From JAMHWF01 sp035911095 (GTDB lineage Bacteria; Pseudomonadota; Gammaproteobacteria; Burkholderiales; Burkholderiaceae_C): 64,000 nt of DNA. Shown one piece after another: positions 41,369-50,326 of the stretch. A program made the position numbers and the translations under genes. The stretch lies in contig JAMHWF010000023.1 in assembly GCA_035911095.1 (NCBI GenBank), positions 1-64,000 on the forward strand, in the 5' to 3' direction. The notes beneath the pieces are model-generated. The model was not told the origin of the DNA and searched no databases. It saw only the letters and a program-made list of their open reading frames with translations. Within the stretch, counting starts at the first letter, position 1. Every line of letters begins with the position of its first letter.

Positions 41369-43870
41369 TCATGCGACCAGCGACAGGACGCTGCGCGAGT
41401 CGGCGTGGGTGAAGAACTTCAAGTTCAGCTCGTCGGAAAGGCGTTGGGCACCGCGCGCCAGCTCGGTCAGGGCCTGGGCAAGCCGCGCGCTCTCGGGGGC
41501 GAGATCGTAGGCTTCGAGCGCGGCGAGCATCTGCCGGCCCGGCGCCAGCACGTCGCTGCCGAAGCGGCCGTGCTGCTGCTCGAGCCGCTCGACGTACTCG
41601 CCGAGCCCTTTGACCTGGAAGGCGACCGAGCGCGGGTTGTCCCGGTCGCGCACCAGCAGGTCGAGCACCGGCATCCATTCGGGCTGCACCAGGAAGCGTG
41701 AGCGGTAGGTGACGCTCGAGTCGGCCAGCTCGAGCAGCCAGTCGAGCCCGCTGCCGCGCCCCTCGTGCGTCGCGACCTGCAGCATCGTGCACAGGTTGAC
41801 CAGCCGCTCGACGCGCCGCCCGATCGACAGGAAGCGCCAGGCCTTGCTGCGCGTCATGCCGTCGAGCACGAAGCCCGACAGCGTCGCCATCGAGGTCACC
41901 GCGCGGTCGAGCCAGGCCAGCGCCAGCGGCAGCGAGGCGCCGCGCTGGAACACCGGGTCGGCGATCAGCTGGTTCAGCGAGCGCCAGTTGTCGGCCGACA
42001 TGCGGTCGCGCAGCAGGAAGGCGACGCGCGCGAGCTGGGCGAGCTGGGCGGCCAGGCCCTCGTCCGGATGCGTCGCCGCGCGCAGCAGCGCGACCCCGGC
42101 GTCCTCGCGCGAGTCGACCAGGCCCAGGCGCAGCGCCAGCTCGAGCGAGGGCTGCACGCCGTCGTCGAGCTCCTCCACCTCGCCGAGCACGCGCGAGATC
42201 GCGACCCGCAGCACGCGGGCGGTGTTGTCGGCGCGCTCGCCGTAGCGGCCGAACCAGTAGAGGTCCTCGGCCGAGCGCGACGGCAGGGTGGCACGCGGGC
42301 GGCCGAGGTCGTCGGCGGTGACGGTGTCGCGCAGCAGCGAGAACGAGGCGTTGACCGGGCCTTCGGAGAGCACCCAGGTGTCCTTCGAGCCGCCGCCGCG
42401 CTGCATCGCGATGATGCGGGCGTTGTCCGCCGCGGCCACCCGCGTCAGCCCGCCCGGCATCACGTGCCAGCCCTGCTCGGTGGCCACCGCGAAAACGCGC
42501 AGGCCGACGGTGCGCGCCGCCAGGTGCTCGGCGCCGCGCGCGGCGCCCCGCTCGCCGGCGCGCCCCGGCATGGGGCGCTCGAGCACCGGGGCCTGCGACA
42601 GGCGCACCCATTCGTGCGCCACGAAACGGTGCGGATGGGCGGCGATGCGCGCGCGCAACGCCGCGCGCGCGGCCATGCCGAGGTCGGCGCCGAAGATCAC
42701 CTCCTCGCTGTCGAGGCGGTCGAGCGGCTTGATGACGACCTGGTCGAGCGCCTGCCAGGCGCCGTCGAAGGCGGCCGGCTCGCCGAGCCACCAGGTGGCC
42801 ACCGACGGCAGGCGCAAGGGTTCACCCAGCAACTGCTCGGACAGGCGCGGCAGGTAGCCGAGCAGCGCACCGGACTCGAGCACGCCGGAGCCGAGCGCGT
42901 TGGCGATCATCACCGTGCCGCGGCGCGCGCATTCGGTGAGGCCGGCGACGCCCAGCGCGGACTCGGAGCGCAGCTCGAGCGGGTCGCAGTAGTTGTCGTC
43001 CTGCCGGCGCACGATCGCGTGCACGCGGCGCAGGCCCTCGATCGTCTTCAGCCAGACGCGCCCGCTGCGCACCGTCAGGTCGCTGCCCTCGACGAGCGTG
43101 AAGCCGAGGTAGCGCGCGAGCAGCGCGTGCTCGAAGTAGGTCTCGTTGTAGGGCCCCGGCGTCAGCAGCGCGATCAGCGGCGCGCCCCCGTCACCGGCAT
43201 CCGCGTCGTCGTGCGGCGCCCAGCGCAGGATCGACTCGCGCATCGTCGAGAAGTACGCGGCCAGGTGCTGCACCTGCAGGTCGCGGAACAGCTGCGGGAA
43301 CACGCGCGAGACGACGAGGCGGTTCTCGAGCGCGTAGCCGGCGCCGGAGGGCGCCTGGGTGCGGTCGCCGACGACCCACCAGCGGCCGTCGCCCGAGCGC
43401 GCCAGGTCGGCCGCGTAATGGAACAGATGGATCCCGCCCGGCGGCCGGATGCCCTGCGCCGGGTGCAGGAAGCCGCTGTGGCCGAAGACGATCGGCGCCG
43501 GCACGCTGCCGTTCTTCAGCAGCGTCTGCGGCCCGTAGAGGTCGGCCAGCACGCGGTTGAGCAGGTCGGCGCGCTGGGCGATGCCGGCCTCGATCACGGC
43601 CCACTCGTCGGGCGGGATGACCAGCGGCAGCGGGTCGACCGACCAGGGGCGGTCAGTGCCCTTCGGGTCCGCGTAGACGTTGTAGGTGATGCCGTGGTCG
43701 CGGATCTGCCGCTCGGTCAGCGACAGCGTGTCGCTGACCTGCGGCCCGTGCCGCGCCGCCAGCGCCTCGAGAAACGGCGCCCAGTGCGCGCGCGCGACGC
43801 CCGGCGCCGCGAGCATCTCGTCGTAGCGTCCGGCGAGTACCGCGTAGTCCTGCAGCAGAGGGTCGGCCAT
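41369..43870 (-). CDS. Fused circularly permuted ATP-grasp and alpha-E protein
   Basis: 833 residues. Residues 1-480 are a circularly permuted type 2 ATP-grasp domain (GITYNVYADPKG, RPPGGIHLFHYAADL, LTPGPYNETYFEHALLARYLG-type region, VIKPLDRLDSEEV, RGGGSKDTWVLSEG). From about residue 527 follows an alpha-E (DUF403) domain with SAEDLYWFGRYGERADNTAR, all helical. The same two domains occur as separate genes at 48787-50223 and 47800-48774 in the same operon, so the cell has both the fused and the split form. It is 57 bp after the DUF2126 gene. It probably ligates an amino acid to a small scaffold or peptide with ATP. Confidence 0.93.
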   Translation of the reverse strand: MADPLLQDYAVLAGRYDEMLAAPGVARAHWAPFLEALAARHGPQVSDTLSLTERQIRDHGITYNVYADPKGTDRPWSVDPLPLVIPPDEWAVIEAGIAQRADLLNRVLADLYGPQTLLKNGSVPAPIVFGHSGFLHPAQGIRPPGGIHLFHYAADLARSGDGRWWVVGDRTQAPSGAGYALENRLVVSRVFPQLFRDLQVQHLAAYFSTMRESILRWAPHDDADAGDGGAPLIALLTPGPYNETYFEHALLARYLGFTLVEGSDLTVRSGRVWLKTIEGLRRVHAIVRRQDDNYCDPLELRSESALGVAGLTECARRGTVMIANALGSGVLESGALLGYLPRLSEQLLGEPLRLPSVATWWLGEPAAFDGAWQALDQVVIKPLDRLDSEEVIFGADLGMAARAALRARIAAHPHRFVAHEWVRLSQAPVLERPMPGRAGERGAARGAEHLAARTVGLRVFAVATEQGWHVMPGGLTRVAAADNARIIAMQRGGGSKDTWVLSEGPVNASFSLLRDTVTADDLGRPRATLPSRSAEDLYWFGRYGERADNTARVLRVAISRVLGEVEELDDGVQPSLELALRLGLVDSREDAGVALLRAATHPDEGLAAQLAQLARVAFLLRDRMSADNWRSLNQLIADPVFQRGASLPLALAWLDRAVTSMATLSGFVLDGMTRSKAWRFLSIGRRVERLVNLCTMLQVATHEGRGSGLDWLLELADSSVTYRSRFLVQPEWMPVLDLLVRDRDNPRSVAFQVKGLGEYVERLEQQHGRFGSDVLAPGRQMLAALEAYDLAPESARLAQALTELARGAQRLSDELNLKFFTHADSRSVLSLVA

Positions 43871-43927
43871 CGGCGGCGCCGGTCGGGTCTTGCAGGCGCG
43901 GACCGCGCGCCACGGAATCAGCCTGGT

Positions 43928-46900
43928 TCAGGCACGGCGGAGGTCGAGGGTAAAGGGGAAGTTGGGATTGCGCGACTCCGCCGCGAGGGCGATGGCGCCC
44001 GGCGTGTGACCGAGTCGGAAGAACCGGTTCAGGCGCCGCGCCTCGGCTTCGTAGGAGTTGACGGGGAAGGTGTCGTAGTTGCGCCCGCCCGGGTGGGCCA
44101 CGTGGTACTGGCAGCCGCCCATCGAACGGCCCATCCAGCTGTCGACCAGGTCGAAGGTCAGCGGCGCGTGCGGCTCGATCGTCGGGTGCAGCGAGGCGGG
44201 GGCGCGCCAGGCGCGGTAGCGCACCGCGCCGACGAACTCGCCGACCTTGCCGGTGGGCTGCAGCGGGATCTCGCGGCCGTTGCAGGTGATCACATGGCGG
44301 TCGCCGACCAGGCCGGTGGCACGGACCTGGATGCGCTCGACGGTGGAATCGACGTAGCGCACGGTGCCGCCCGCCGCGCCCTCCTCGCCCATCACGTGCC
44401 AGGGCTCGAGCGCCATGCGCAGGTCGACCTCGACGCCCCGGGCCGAGAAGTCGCCGACGTGGGCGAAGCGGAACTCGAGGTGCGGCGCGAACCAGTCGAG
44501 CTCGAGCGGGTAGCCGAAGTCGCGCAGCTCGTCGATGACGTCGCGCAGGTCCTCCCACACGTGGTACGGCAGCATGAAGCGGTCGTGCAGCTCGGTGCCC
44601 CAGCGCTTCAGACGCTCGGGCTTGTAGGGCTTCTGCCAGAAGCGCGAGATCAGCGCGCGCATCAGCAGCTGCTGGGTCAGGCTCATGCGCGCATGCGGCG
44701 GCATCTCGAAGGCGCGCATCTCAAGCAGGCCCAGGCGCCCGGCCGGTCCATCCGGCGAGTACATCTTGTCGATGCAGAACTCGGCCCGGTGGGTGTTGCC
44801 GGTGACGTCGATCAGCAGGTTGCGCAGCAGCCGGTCGATCACCCACGGCGGGCAGTCGTTCGGGCCCAGCCCGGCCTGGCGCTGCAGCTCGGCGAAGGCG
44901 ATCTCGATCTCGTAGACCGAGTCGTTGCGCGCCTCGTCGATGCGCGGCGCCTGGCTGGTCGGGCCGATGAAGAGGCCCGAGAACAGGTAGGACAGCGCCG
45001 GGTGGTTGTGCCAGTAGCCGACCATGCTGGCCAGCAGGTCGGGCCGGCGCAGGAACGGCGAGTCGGCCGGCGTCATGCCGCCGAGCACGAAGTGGTTGCC
45101 GCCGCCGGTACCGGTGTGGCGCCCATCGAGCATGAACTTCTCGGTCGACAGCCGGCCCTCGAAGGCCGCGTCGTAGAGGAAGGTGGTCTGGTCGACCAGT
45201 TCGTCCCAGCTCGAGGCCGGGTGGATGTTGACCTCGATCACGCCCGGGTCGGGCGTGACGCGCAGCACCGCCAGGCGCGGGTCGCGCGGCGGCTCGTAGC
45301 CTTCGAGCACGACCGGCAGGCGCAGCTCGGCTGCGGTCGCCTCGACCGCGGCGACGAGCTCCAGGTAGTCCTCGAGGCGCTCGAGCGGCGGCATGAAGAT
45401 GTAGAGCCGCCCGTCGCGCGGCTGCGCGCACATCGCGGTGCGCGTGATCTGGCCCGCCGACTCGAAGCGCCCGGGCTGGCGCTGCCCGGCGCCGGCCTCC
45501 CACACCACGCCGCCGTGGCCGTCATCCCTGCCACCGGCCAGGCCGGAACCCTGCCCCGGGTCGAAGAGGCCTGCCGCCGTGCCCTCGCCCGACGGACGGT
45601 CGTCGCGGCCCGGGCCGCCGCCCTCGCCGCGCCGCTGCAAGGCCACGCGGGCGGACGGCCCGTAGCCGCCGGCCGCGCCCGGCCGACCCCGGATCTGCGC
45701 GTAGGGCGGCAGCGGGTCGACCGGCTGGTTCGGGTCGACCGCGTACAGGTACGGATAGTCGAGCTTGCTCGACCAGGGCTGCGAGTCGAGCGGCAGCCGG
45801 TAGCCGAGCGGCGAATCGCCCGGGTACAGGTAGCAGCGCTCGTCGCGCAGGAACCAGGAGCCGGTCTGCCAGCCGCTGCCGTCGGGCCGTCGACCGATCG
45901 GCAGCACGCTGCCGATCACGGTGTCGAGCCCCTGCGTGAAGACCTTGCGCAGGCGGTCGCGCTCGAGCGAGTCCTCCAGCCGCGCGTCGAAGGGGTCGAC
46001 GTTCACCGGCAGGCGCCGCTCGCGCCAGAGGTAGTACCAGACGTCCTCGTAGGCCGGGAACACGTAGCCGGGCTCGAGCGCCAGGCGTTCGGCGACGCGG
46101 CGCAGGAAGGCCTCGGCCTGGACGTCGGTGGCACCGTAGTCGCGCTTCTCGTCGGCGAAGAGGCCGAGGTCGCCCCAGAGCGGCTCGCCGTCGCGGCGCC
46201 AGAACAGGTTCAGCGACCAGCGCGGCAGCTGCTCGCCCGGGTACCACTTGCCCTGGCCGTAGTGCAGCAGGCCGTTGCTGCCGTACTTCGTCTTCAGCCG
46301 CGCGAGCAGGTCGGCCGCCAGCACCCGCTTGGTCGGGCCGAGGGCGTCGGTGTTCCACTCGGCGCCGTCCCGGTCGTCGATCGAGACGAAGGTGGGCTCG
46401 CCACCCTGCGTCAGGCGCACGTCCTCGCGGTTCAGGTCCGCATCGATCGCCTGGCCGAGCTGGGCGATCGAGGCCCACTGCTCCTCGGTGTAGGGCTTGG
46501 TGACGCGCGGGGCCTCCCATTCGCGCGTGACCTTCATGTGGTGCTCGAAGCTGGTCTCGCACTCGTCGACCGCGCCGGCGACCGGTGCCGCCGACGAGGG
46601 CTCGGGCGAGCAGGCGAGCGGGATGTGGCCTTCGCCCGCGAGCAGGCCGGAGGTCGGGTCGAAGCCGATCCAGCCGGCGCCGGGCAGGAACACCTCGCAC
46701 CAGGCATGCAGGTCGGTGAAGTCGACCTCGGTGCCCGAAGGGCCGTCGAGCGCCTTCACGTCGGGCTTGAGCTGGATCAGGTAGCCCGAGACGAAGCGCG
46801 CCGCCAGGCCCAGGTGGCGCAGCAGCTGCACCAGCAGCCAGCCGGTGTCGCGGCAGGAGCCGCTGCCGTTGGCGAGCGTCTGCTCCGGCGTCTGCACGCC

Positions 46901-47401
46901 GGGTTCCATGCGGATCAGGTAGCGGATGTCCTTCTGCAGGCGCTGGTTCAGTTCGACCAGGAAGTTGGTCGTCTGCTTGCGCTCACGCGGGATCGAGTCG
47001 AGGTAGGCCTTGAACAGCGGCGTCTTGGCCGTGATCGGGTCGACCACCAGGTAGGGCGCGAGCTCGCGCCGCACGTCGGGCTCGTACTCGAAGGGAAAGT
47101 TCTCGGCGCTGGGCTCGAGGAAGAAGTCGAACGGGTTCAGCACCGCCATCTCGGCGACGAGGTCGACCTCGATGCGGAACTCGCGCGTCTTCTCCGGGAA
47201 GACAAGCCGCGCCAGGTAGTTCGCCTGCGGGTCCTGCTGCCAGTTGACGAAGTGCTTGACCGGGTCGATGCGCATCGAGTAGCTGAGGATGCGCGTGCGC
47301 GAGTGCGGCGCGGGACGCAGGCGGATCACCTGCGGGCCGAGGTTCACGGGACGGTCGTAGCGGTAGTGCGTGACGTGGTTCAGCGCGACGTGGATGGACA
47401 T
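43928..47401 (-). CDS. Large transglutaminase-DUF2126 protein
   Basis: 1157 residues, the normal size of these two-part proteins. Residues 1-300 are a transglutaminase domain with Cys183 in GSGSCRDTG, His232 in DLHAWCEV and Asp248 in GFDPTSG. The rest is DUF2126, seen at ENSFMLDGRHTGTGGGNH-like (here TEKFMLDGRHTGTGGGNH), HPALSYLFSGLFIGPTSQAP and CIDKMYSPDGPAGRLGLLE, a region related to glutamate-cysteine ligase-like amidoligases. A Gly/Arg-rich insert (around residues 575-620) separates the parts. It is the fourth gene of the operon, 119 bp after the transglutaminase remnant. Confidence 0.93.
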   Translation of the reverse strand: MSIHVALNHVTHYRYDRPVNLGPQVIRLRPAPHSRTRILSYSMRIDPVKHFVNWQQDPQANYLARLVFPEKTREFRIEVDLVAEMAVLNPFDFFLEPSAENFPFEYEPDVRRELAPYLVVDPITAKTPLFKAYLDSIPRERKQTTNFLVELNQRLQKDIRYLIRMEPGVQTPEQTLANGSGSCRDTGWLLVQLLRHLGLAARFVSGYLIQLKPDVKALDGPSGTEVDFTDLHAWCEVFLPGAGWIGFDPTSGLLAGEGHIPLACSPEPSSAAPVAGAVDECETSFEHHMKVTREWEAPRVTKPYTEEQWASIAQLGQAIDADLNREDVRLTQGGEPTFVSIDDRDGAEWNTDALGPTKRVLAADLLARLKTKYGSNGLLHYGQGKWYPGEQLPRWSLNLFWRRDGEPLWGDLGLFADEKRDYGATDVQAEAFLRRVAERLALEPGYVFPAYEDVWYYLWRERRLPVNVDPFDARLEDSLERDRLRKVFTQGLDTVIGSVLPIGRRPDGSGWQTGSWFLRDERCYLYPGDSPLGYRLPLDSQPWSSKLDYPYLYAVDPNQPVDPLPPYAQIRGRPGAAGGYGPSARVALQRRGEGGGPGRDDRPSGEGTAAGLFDPGQGSGLAGGRDDGHGGVVWEAGAGQRQPGRFESAGQITRTAMCAQPRDGRLYIFMPPLERLEDYLELVAAVEATAAELRLPVVLEGYEPPRDPRLAVLRVTPDPGVIEVNIHPASSWDELVDQTTFLYDAAFEGRLSTEKFMLDGRHTGTGGGNHFVLGGMTPADSPFLRRPDLLASMVGYWHNHPALSYLFSGLFIGPTSQAPRIDEARNDSVYEIEIAFAELQRQAGLGPNDCPPWVIDRLLRNLLIDVTGNTHRAEFCIDKMYSPDGPAGRLGLLEMRAFEMPPHARMSLTQQLLMRALISRFWQKPYKPERLKRWGTELHDRFMLPYHVWEDLRDVIDELRDFGYPLELDWFAPHLEFRFAHVGDFSARGVEVDLRMALEPWHVMGEEGAAGGTVRYVDSTVERIQVRATGLVGDRHVITCNGREIPLQPTGKVGEFVGAVRYRAWRAPASLHPTIEPHAPLTFDLVDSWMGRSMGGCQYHVAHPGGRNYDTFPVNSYEAEARRLNRFFRLGHTPGAIALAAESRNPNFPFTLDLRRA

Positions 47402-47520
47402 TCAGGCACTCCGGCGGAAACGGCGGGTTCGATGGAAAGGCGAGACAAGCATGAAACGGGCGAGGAGGCAGGCGAGGAAGCGGTTGACGGCGGGCGGCGA
47501 AGGCGGACGCGCCACCCTGC

Positions 47521-47760
47521 TCAGGCGGCGACGGGCTCGATGCGGATGCGCACGTCCATCGACTCCTCGCCGCCCCCGGCGTGCACGCCGCGGATCGGCG
47601 AGCAAGCCGCGATCAGCACGTGCAACTGGTCCTGGCAGACCCTCTCGCCGAGCACGCGCTGTTGCGCGTCGGCGGGCGGCGTCAAGCGCAGCGTCTGGTG
47701 GGCGTAGCGCAGCGGCTGCGCATATGCGTAGCGCGTCTCGTGACAGATGCGAAGCTGCAT
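47521..47760 (-). pseudogene. Transglutaminase family remnant with internal deletion
   Basis: 79 residues. The first about 48 (MQLRICHETRYAYAQPLRYA, then HQTLRLTPPADAQQRVL) are the opening of the N-terminal beta domain of cytoplasmic transglutaminases; the last about 30 (CSPIRGVHAGGGEESMDVRI) are their C-terminus, aligning with PLRGVILGGGEQQLDVSV of the gene at 40450-41337. The whole core with Cys, His and Asp, about 200 residues, is missing, yet the frame is kept. It stands where the transglutaminase gene of ATP-grasp/alpha-E clusters usually is. Either a pseudogene or, less likely, a retained small protein. Confidence 0.8.
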
Positions 47761-47799
47761 GGCATCGGCACCGCTCGCCGGTCGCGCGTCCGGGGCGGG

Positions 47800-48774
47800 T
47801 CAAGCGTCGACCGGCACGAGGAAGTCGCGGCTGATGCCCAGGCCCAGCGTCCCGATGCGCTCGAGGAACTGGGTGAGGTAGGCGTGCAGCCCGGTCGCCA
47901 GGATCTCGTCGATGCGACCGTACTGCAGGTCGGCACGCAGGCGGCCGGCACGGCGCAGCGTCTCCTCCGACTCGTCGTTCGCGACCATCTTCAGGCAGGT
48001 GACCAGCTCGTTCATGCAGGCCACCAGCGAGCGCGGCATGTCCGGCCGCAGCACCAGCAGCTCGGCGACCTTCTCGGGCTGGATGACGTTGCTGTAGACC
48101 TTGCGGTAGATCTCGAAGGCGGAGACGGAGCGCAGCACCGCCGACCAGTGATAGAAGTCGTACTCGACCTGCGCGCTCGGCGCCGCGACCGCATTGACCG
48201 CGCCGAAGAACTCGCGGTCCATCGCGTGGAACTTGACGTCGAGCAGCCGGGCGGTGTTGTCGGCCCGCTCGATGAAGGTGCCCAGGCGCAGGAAGTGGAA
48301 GGCCTCGTCGCGCAGCATCGTGCCGACGGTGACGCCGCGCGACTGGTGCGAGCGGAACTTGACCCACTCGAAGAACTCGGTCGGCTCCTTCTGGAACTCG
48401 GTGGCGACCAGCGTCCGCCTGAATTCGAGCCAGGTCTGGTTCTGCGTCTCCCAGACCTCGGTCGTCAGCGTGCCGCGCACGGCGCGCGCGTTCTCGCGCG
48501 CGGCGGCCAGGCAGGAGCTGATGCTCGACGGGTTGCGCTCGTCGCGCACCATGTAGTCGAGCACGTTGCGCGCCGAGACGGTGCCGTAGCGCTTGCCGAA
48601 GTCGCCCGACAGCTCGGAGATGCCGAGCAGGCCGCGCCAGCCGCGCTCGGCATCGTCGGCCGACTGCGGCAGCAGCGACGTCTGGTAGTTGACGTCGAGC
48701 ATGCGTGCGGTGTTCTCGGCCCGCTCCATGTAGCGGGCCATCCAGAACAGGTGGTCAGCGGTGCGTGAAAGCAT
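47800..48774 (-). CDS. Alpha-E (DUF403) domain protein
   Basis: 324 residues, entirely helical. The family opening is MLSRTADHLFWMARYMERAE with NTARMLDVN following, and an internal echo FIERADNTARLLDVK near residue 170. Alpha-E proteins always accompany circularly permuted ATP-grasp and transglutaminase genes; their activity is unknown, a scaffold or peptide carrier role has been proposed on genomic grounds. It begins 12 bp after the ATP-grasp gene and is followed after 39 bp by the transglutaminase remnant. The C-terminal half of the protein at 41369 is its paralogue. Confidence 0.93.
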   Translation of the reverse strand: MLSRTADHLFWMARYMERAENTARMLDVNYQTSLLPQSADDAERGWRGLLGISELSGDFGKRYGTVSARNVLDYMVRDERNPSSISSCLAAARENARAVRGTLTTEVWETQNQTWLEFRRTLVATEFQKEPTEFFEWVKFRSHQSRGVTVGTMLRDEAFHFLRLGTFIERADNTARLLDVKFHAMDREFFGAVNAVAAPSAQVEYDFYHWSAVLRSVSAFEIYRKVYSNVIQPEKVAELLVLRPDMPRSLVACMNELVTCLKMVANDESEETLRRAGRLRADLQYGRIDEILATGLHAYLTQFLERIGTLGLGISRDFLVPVDA

Positions 48775-48786
48775 CGTCTCGTCCCC

Positions 48787-50223
48787 TCAGCCTTCCATCA
48801 CCCAGGTGTCCTTGGTCCCGCCGCCCTGCGACGAGTTGACGACCAGCGAGCCCTCCTTCAGCGCCACGCGCGTGAGGCCGCCGGGCACCATCTGCACTTT
48901 CTTGCCCGAGAGCACGAAGGGCCGCAGGTCGATGTGGCGCGGCGCGATCCCGGACTCGACGAAGGTCGGGCAGGTCGACAGGCTCAGCGTCGGCTGGGCG
49001 ATGTAGCCGTCGGGCCTCGCTTCGACGACCTGGCGGAACTCCTCGATCTCGGCCTTGGTCGCCGCCGGGCCGACCAGCATGCCGTAGCCGCCGGCGCCAT
49101 GCACTTCCTTGACGACCAGCTCGGGCAGGTGGGCGAGGACGTACTTGAGGTCCTCGGGCTTGCGGCACTGGTAGGTGGGCACGTTGTTCAGGATCGGCTT
49201 CTCGCCGAGGTAGAACTCGACCATCTGCGGCACGTAGGGGTAGATGGACTTGTCGTCCGCGATGCCGGTGCCGATCGCATTGCACAGGGTGACATTGCCG
49301 GCGCGGTAGACGCCGAGCAGCCCCGCGCAGCCGAGCGCGGAATCGGGGCGGAAGGCGAGCGGGTCGAGGAAGTCGTCGTCGACCCGGCGGTAGATCACGT
49401 CGATGCGCCGCGGGCCCTGCGTCGTGCGCATGTAGAGGAAGTTGTCCTTGACGAACAGGTCCTGCCCTTCGACCAGCTCGACGCCCATCTGCTGCGCGAG
49501 GAAGGCGTGCTCGAAGTAGGCGCTGTTGTACATGCCCGGCGTGAGCACGACGACGGTCGGGTCGTTGACCGACGCGGGCGCGACCGCACGCAGCGTCTCG
49601 AGCAGCAGGTCGGGGTAGTGCGCGACCGGCTCGACGCGATGCATGCTGAAGAGCTCGGGGAAGAGCCGCATCATCATCTTGCGGTTCTCGAGCATGTAGC
49701 TGACGCCGCTCGGCACCCGCAGGTTGTCCTCGAGCACGTAGTAGTCGCCGCTGCCGTCGGCATTGCCGGCGCGCACGATGTCGACGCCGGCGATGTGCGA
49801 GTAGATGCCGCCCGGCACGTCGACGCCCATCATCTCGGGGCGGAACTGCGCGTTCTTGAAGATCTGCTCGGCCGGCACGATGCCGGCGCGGATGATCTCC
49901 TGCCCGTGATAGACGTCGTGCAGGAAGCGGTTCAGCGCGGTCACGCGCTGGGCCAGGCCCTTCTCCATCGAGGTCCACTCGTGCGCCGGAATGACGCGAG
50001 GGATCAGGTCGAACGGGATCAGGCGCTCGGTGCCCGAGCCGTCCTCGTCTTTCGTCCCATAGACCGCGAAGGTGATGCCGACGCGGCGGAAGATCATCTC
50101 CGCCTCTTCCCGTCGACTCGACATCACGTCGCCGGGTTGTTCGGCCAGCCAACGGTCATAGGTGGCGTAGTGCGCGCGGACCGCGCGCTCCGCGGTGTGC
50201 ATCTCGTCGAAGCCAGCTTTCAT
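48787..50223 (-). CDS. Circularly permuted type 2 ATP-grasp protein
   Basis: 478 residues from the ATG at 50223 (MKAGFDEMHTAERAVRAHY); the frame is open far upstream inside an unrelated region, but this start gives the family N-terminus. Recognised by GITFAVYGTKDEDGSG, VPGGIYSHIAGVDIVR, LTPGMYNSAYFEHAFLAQ, VVKEVHGAGGYGMLVGP and SSQGGGTKDTWVMEG. First gene of the six-gene operon; alpha-E follows after 12 bp. Such proteins are predicted amide or peptide ligases. No Anbu-type protease, often found with these genes, lies in this window. Confidence 0.93.
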   Translation of the reverse strand: MKAGFDEMHTAERAVRAHYATYDRWLAEQPGDVMSSRREEAEMIFRRVGITFAVYGTKDEDGSGTERLIPFDLIPRVIPAHEWTSMEKGLAQRVTALNRFLHDVYHGQEIIRAGIVPAEQIFKNAQFRPEMMGVDVPGGIYSHIAGVDIVRAGNADGSGDYYVLEDNLRVPSGVSYMLENRKMMMRLFPELFSMHRVEPVAHYPDLLLETLRAVAPASVNDPTVVVLTPGMYNSAYFEHAFLAQQMGVELVEGQDLFVKDNFLYMRTTQGPRRIDVIYRRVDDDFLDPLAFRPDSALGCAGLLGVYRAGNVTLCNAIGTGIADDKSIYPYVPQMVEFYLGEKPILNNVPTYQCRKPEDLKYVLAHLPELVVKEVHGAGGYGMLVGPAATKAEIEEFRQVVEARPDGYIAQPTLSLSTCPTFVESGIAPRHIDLRPFVLSGKKVQMVPGGLTRVALKEGSLVVNSSQGGGTKDTWVMEG

Positions 50224-50326
50224 AGGGTCCCCATAGGCTCCAGGAAGGGTAGCAAATTCCAGACCACTGACGTGGCCATTCGGGCCGGCGCGAGCACCGC
50301 TGGGGACGCCGTCGCGGGGCCGGAGA

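Noticed and set aside
41765..47707. A nearly 2000-codon plus-strand open frame opposite the transglutaminase/ATP-grasp operon
   Set aside because: Antisense to well-conserved genes, low-complexity His/Arg/Ala/Glu translation, no start signal; a shadow of GC-rich codon use.
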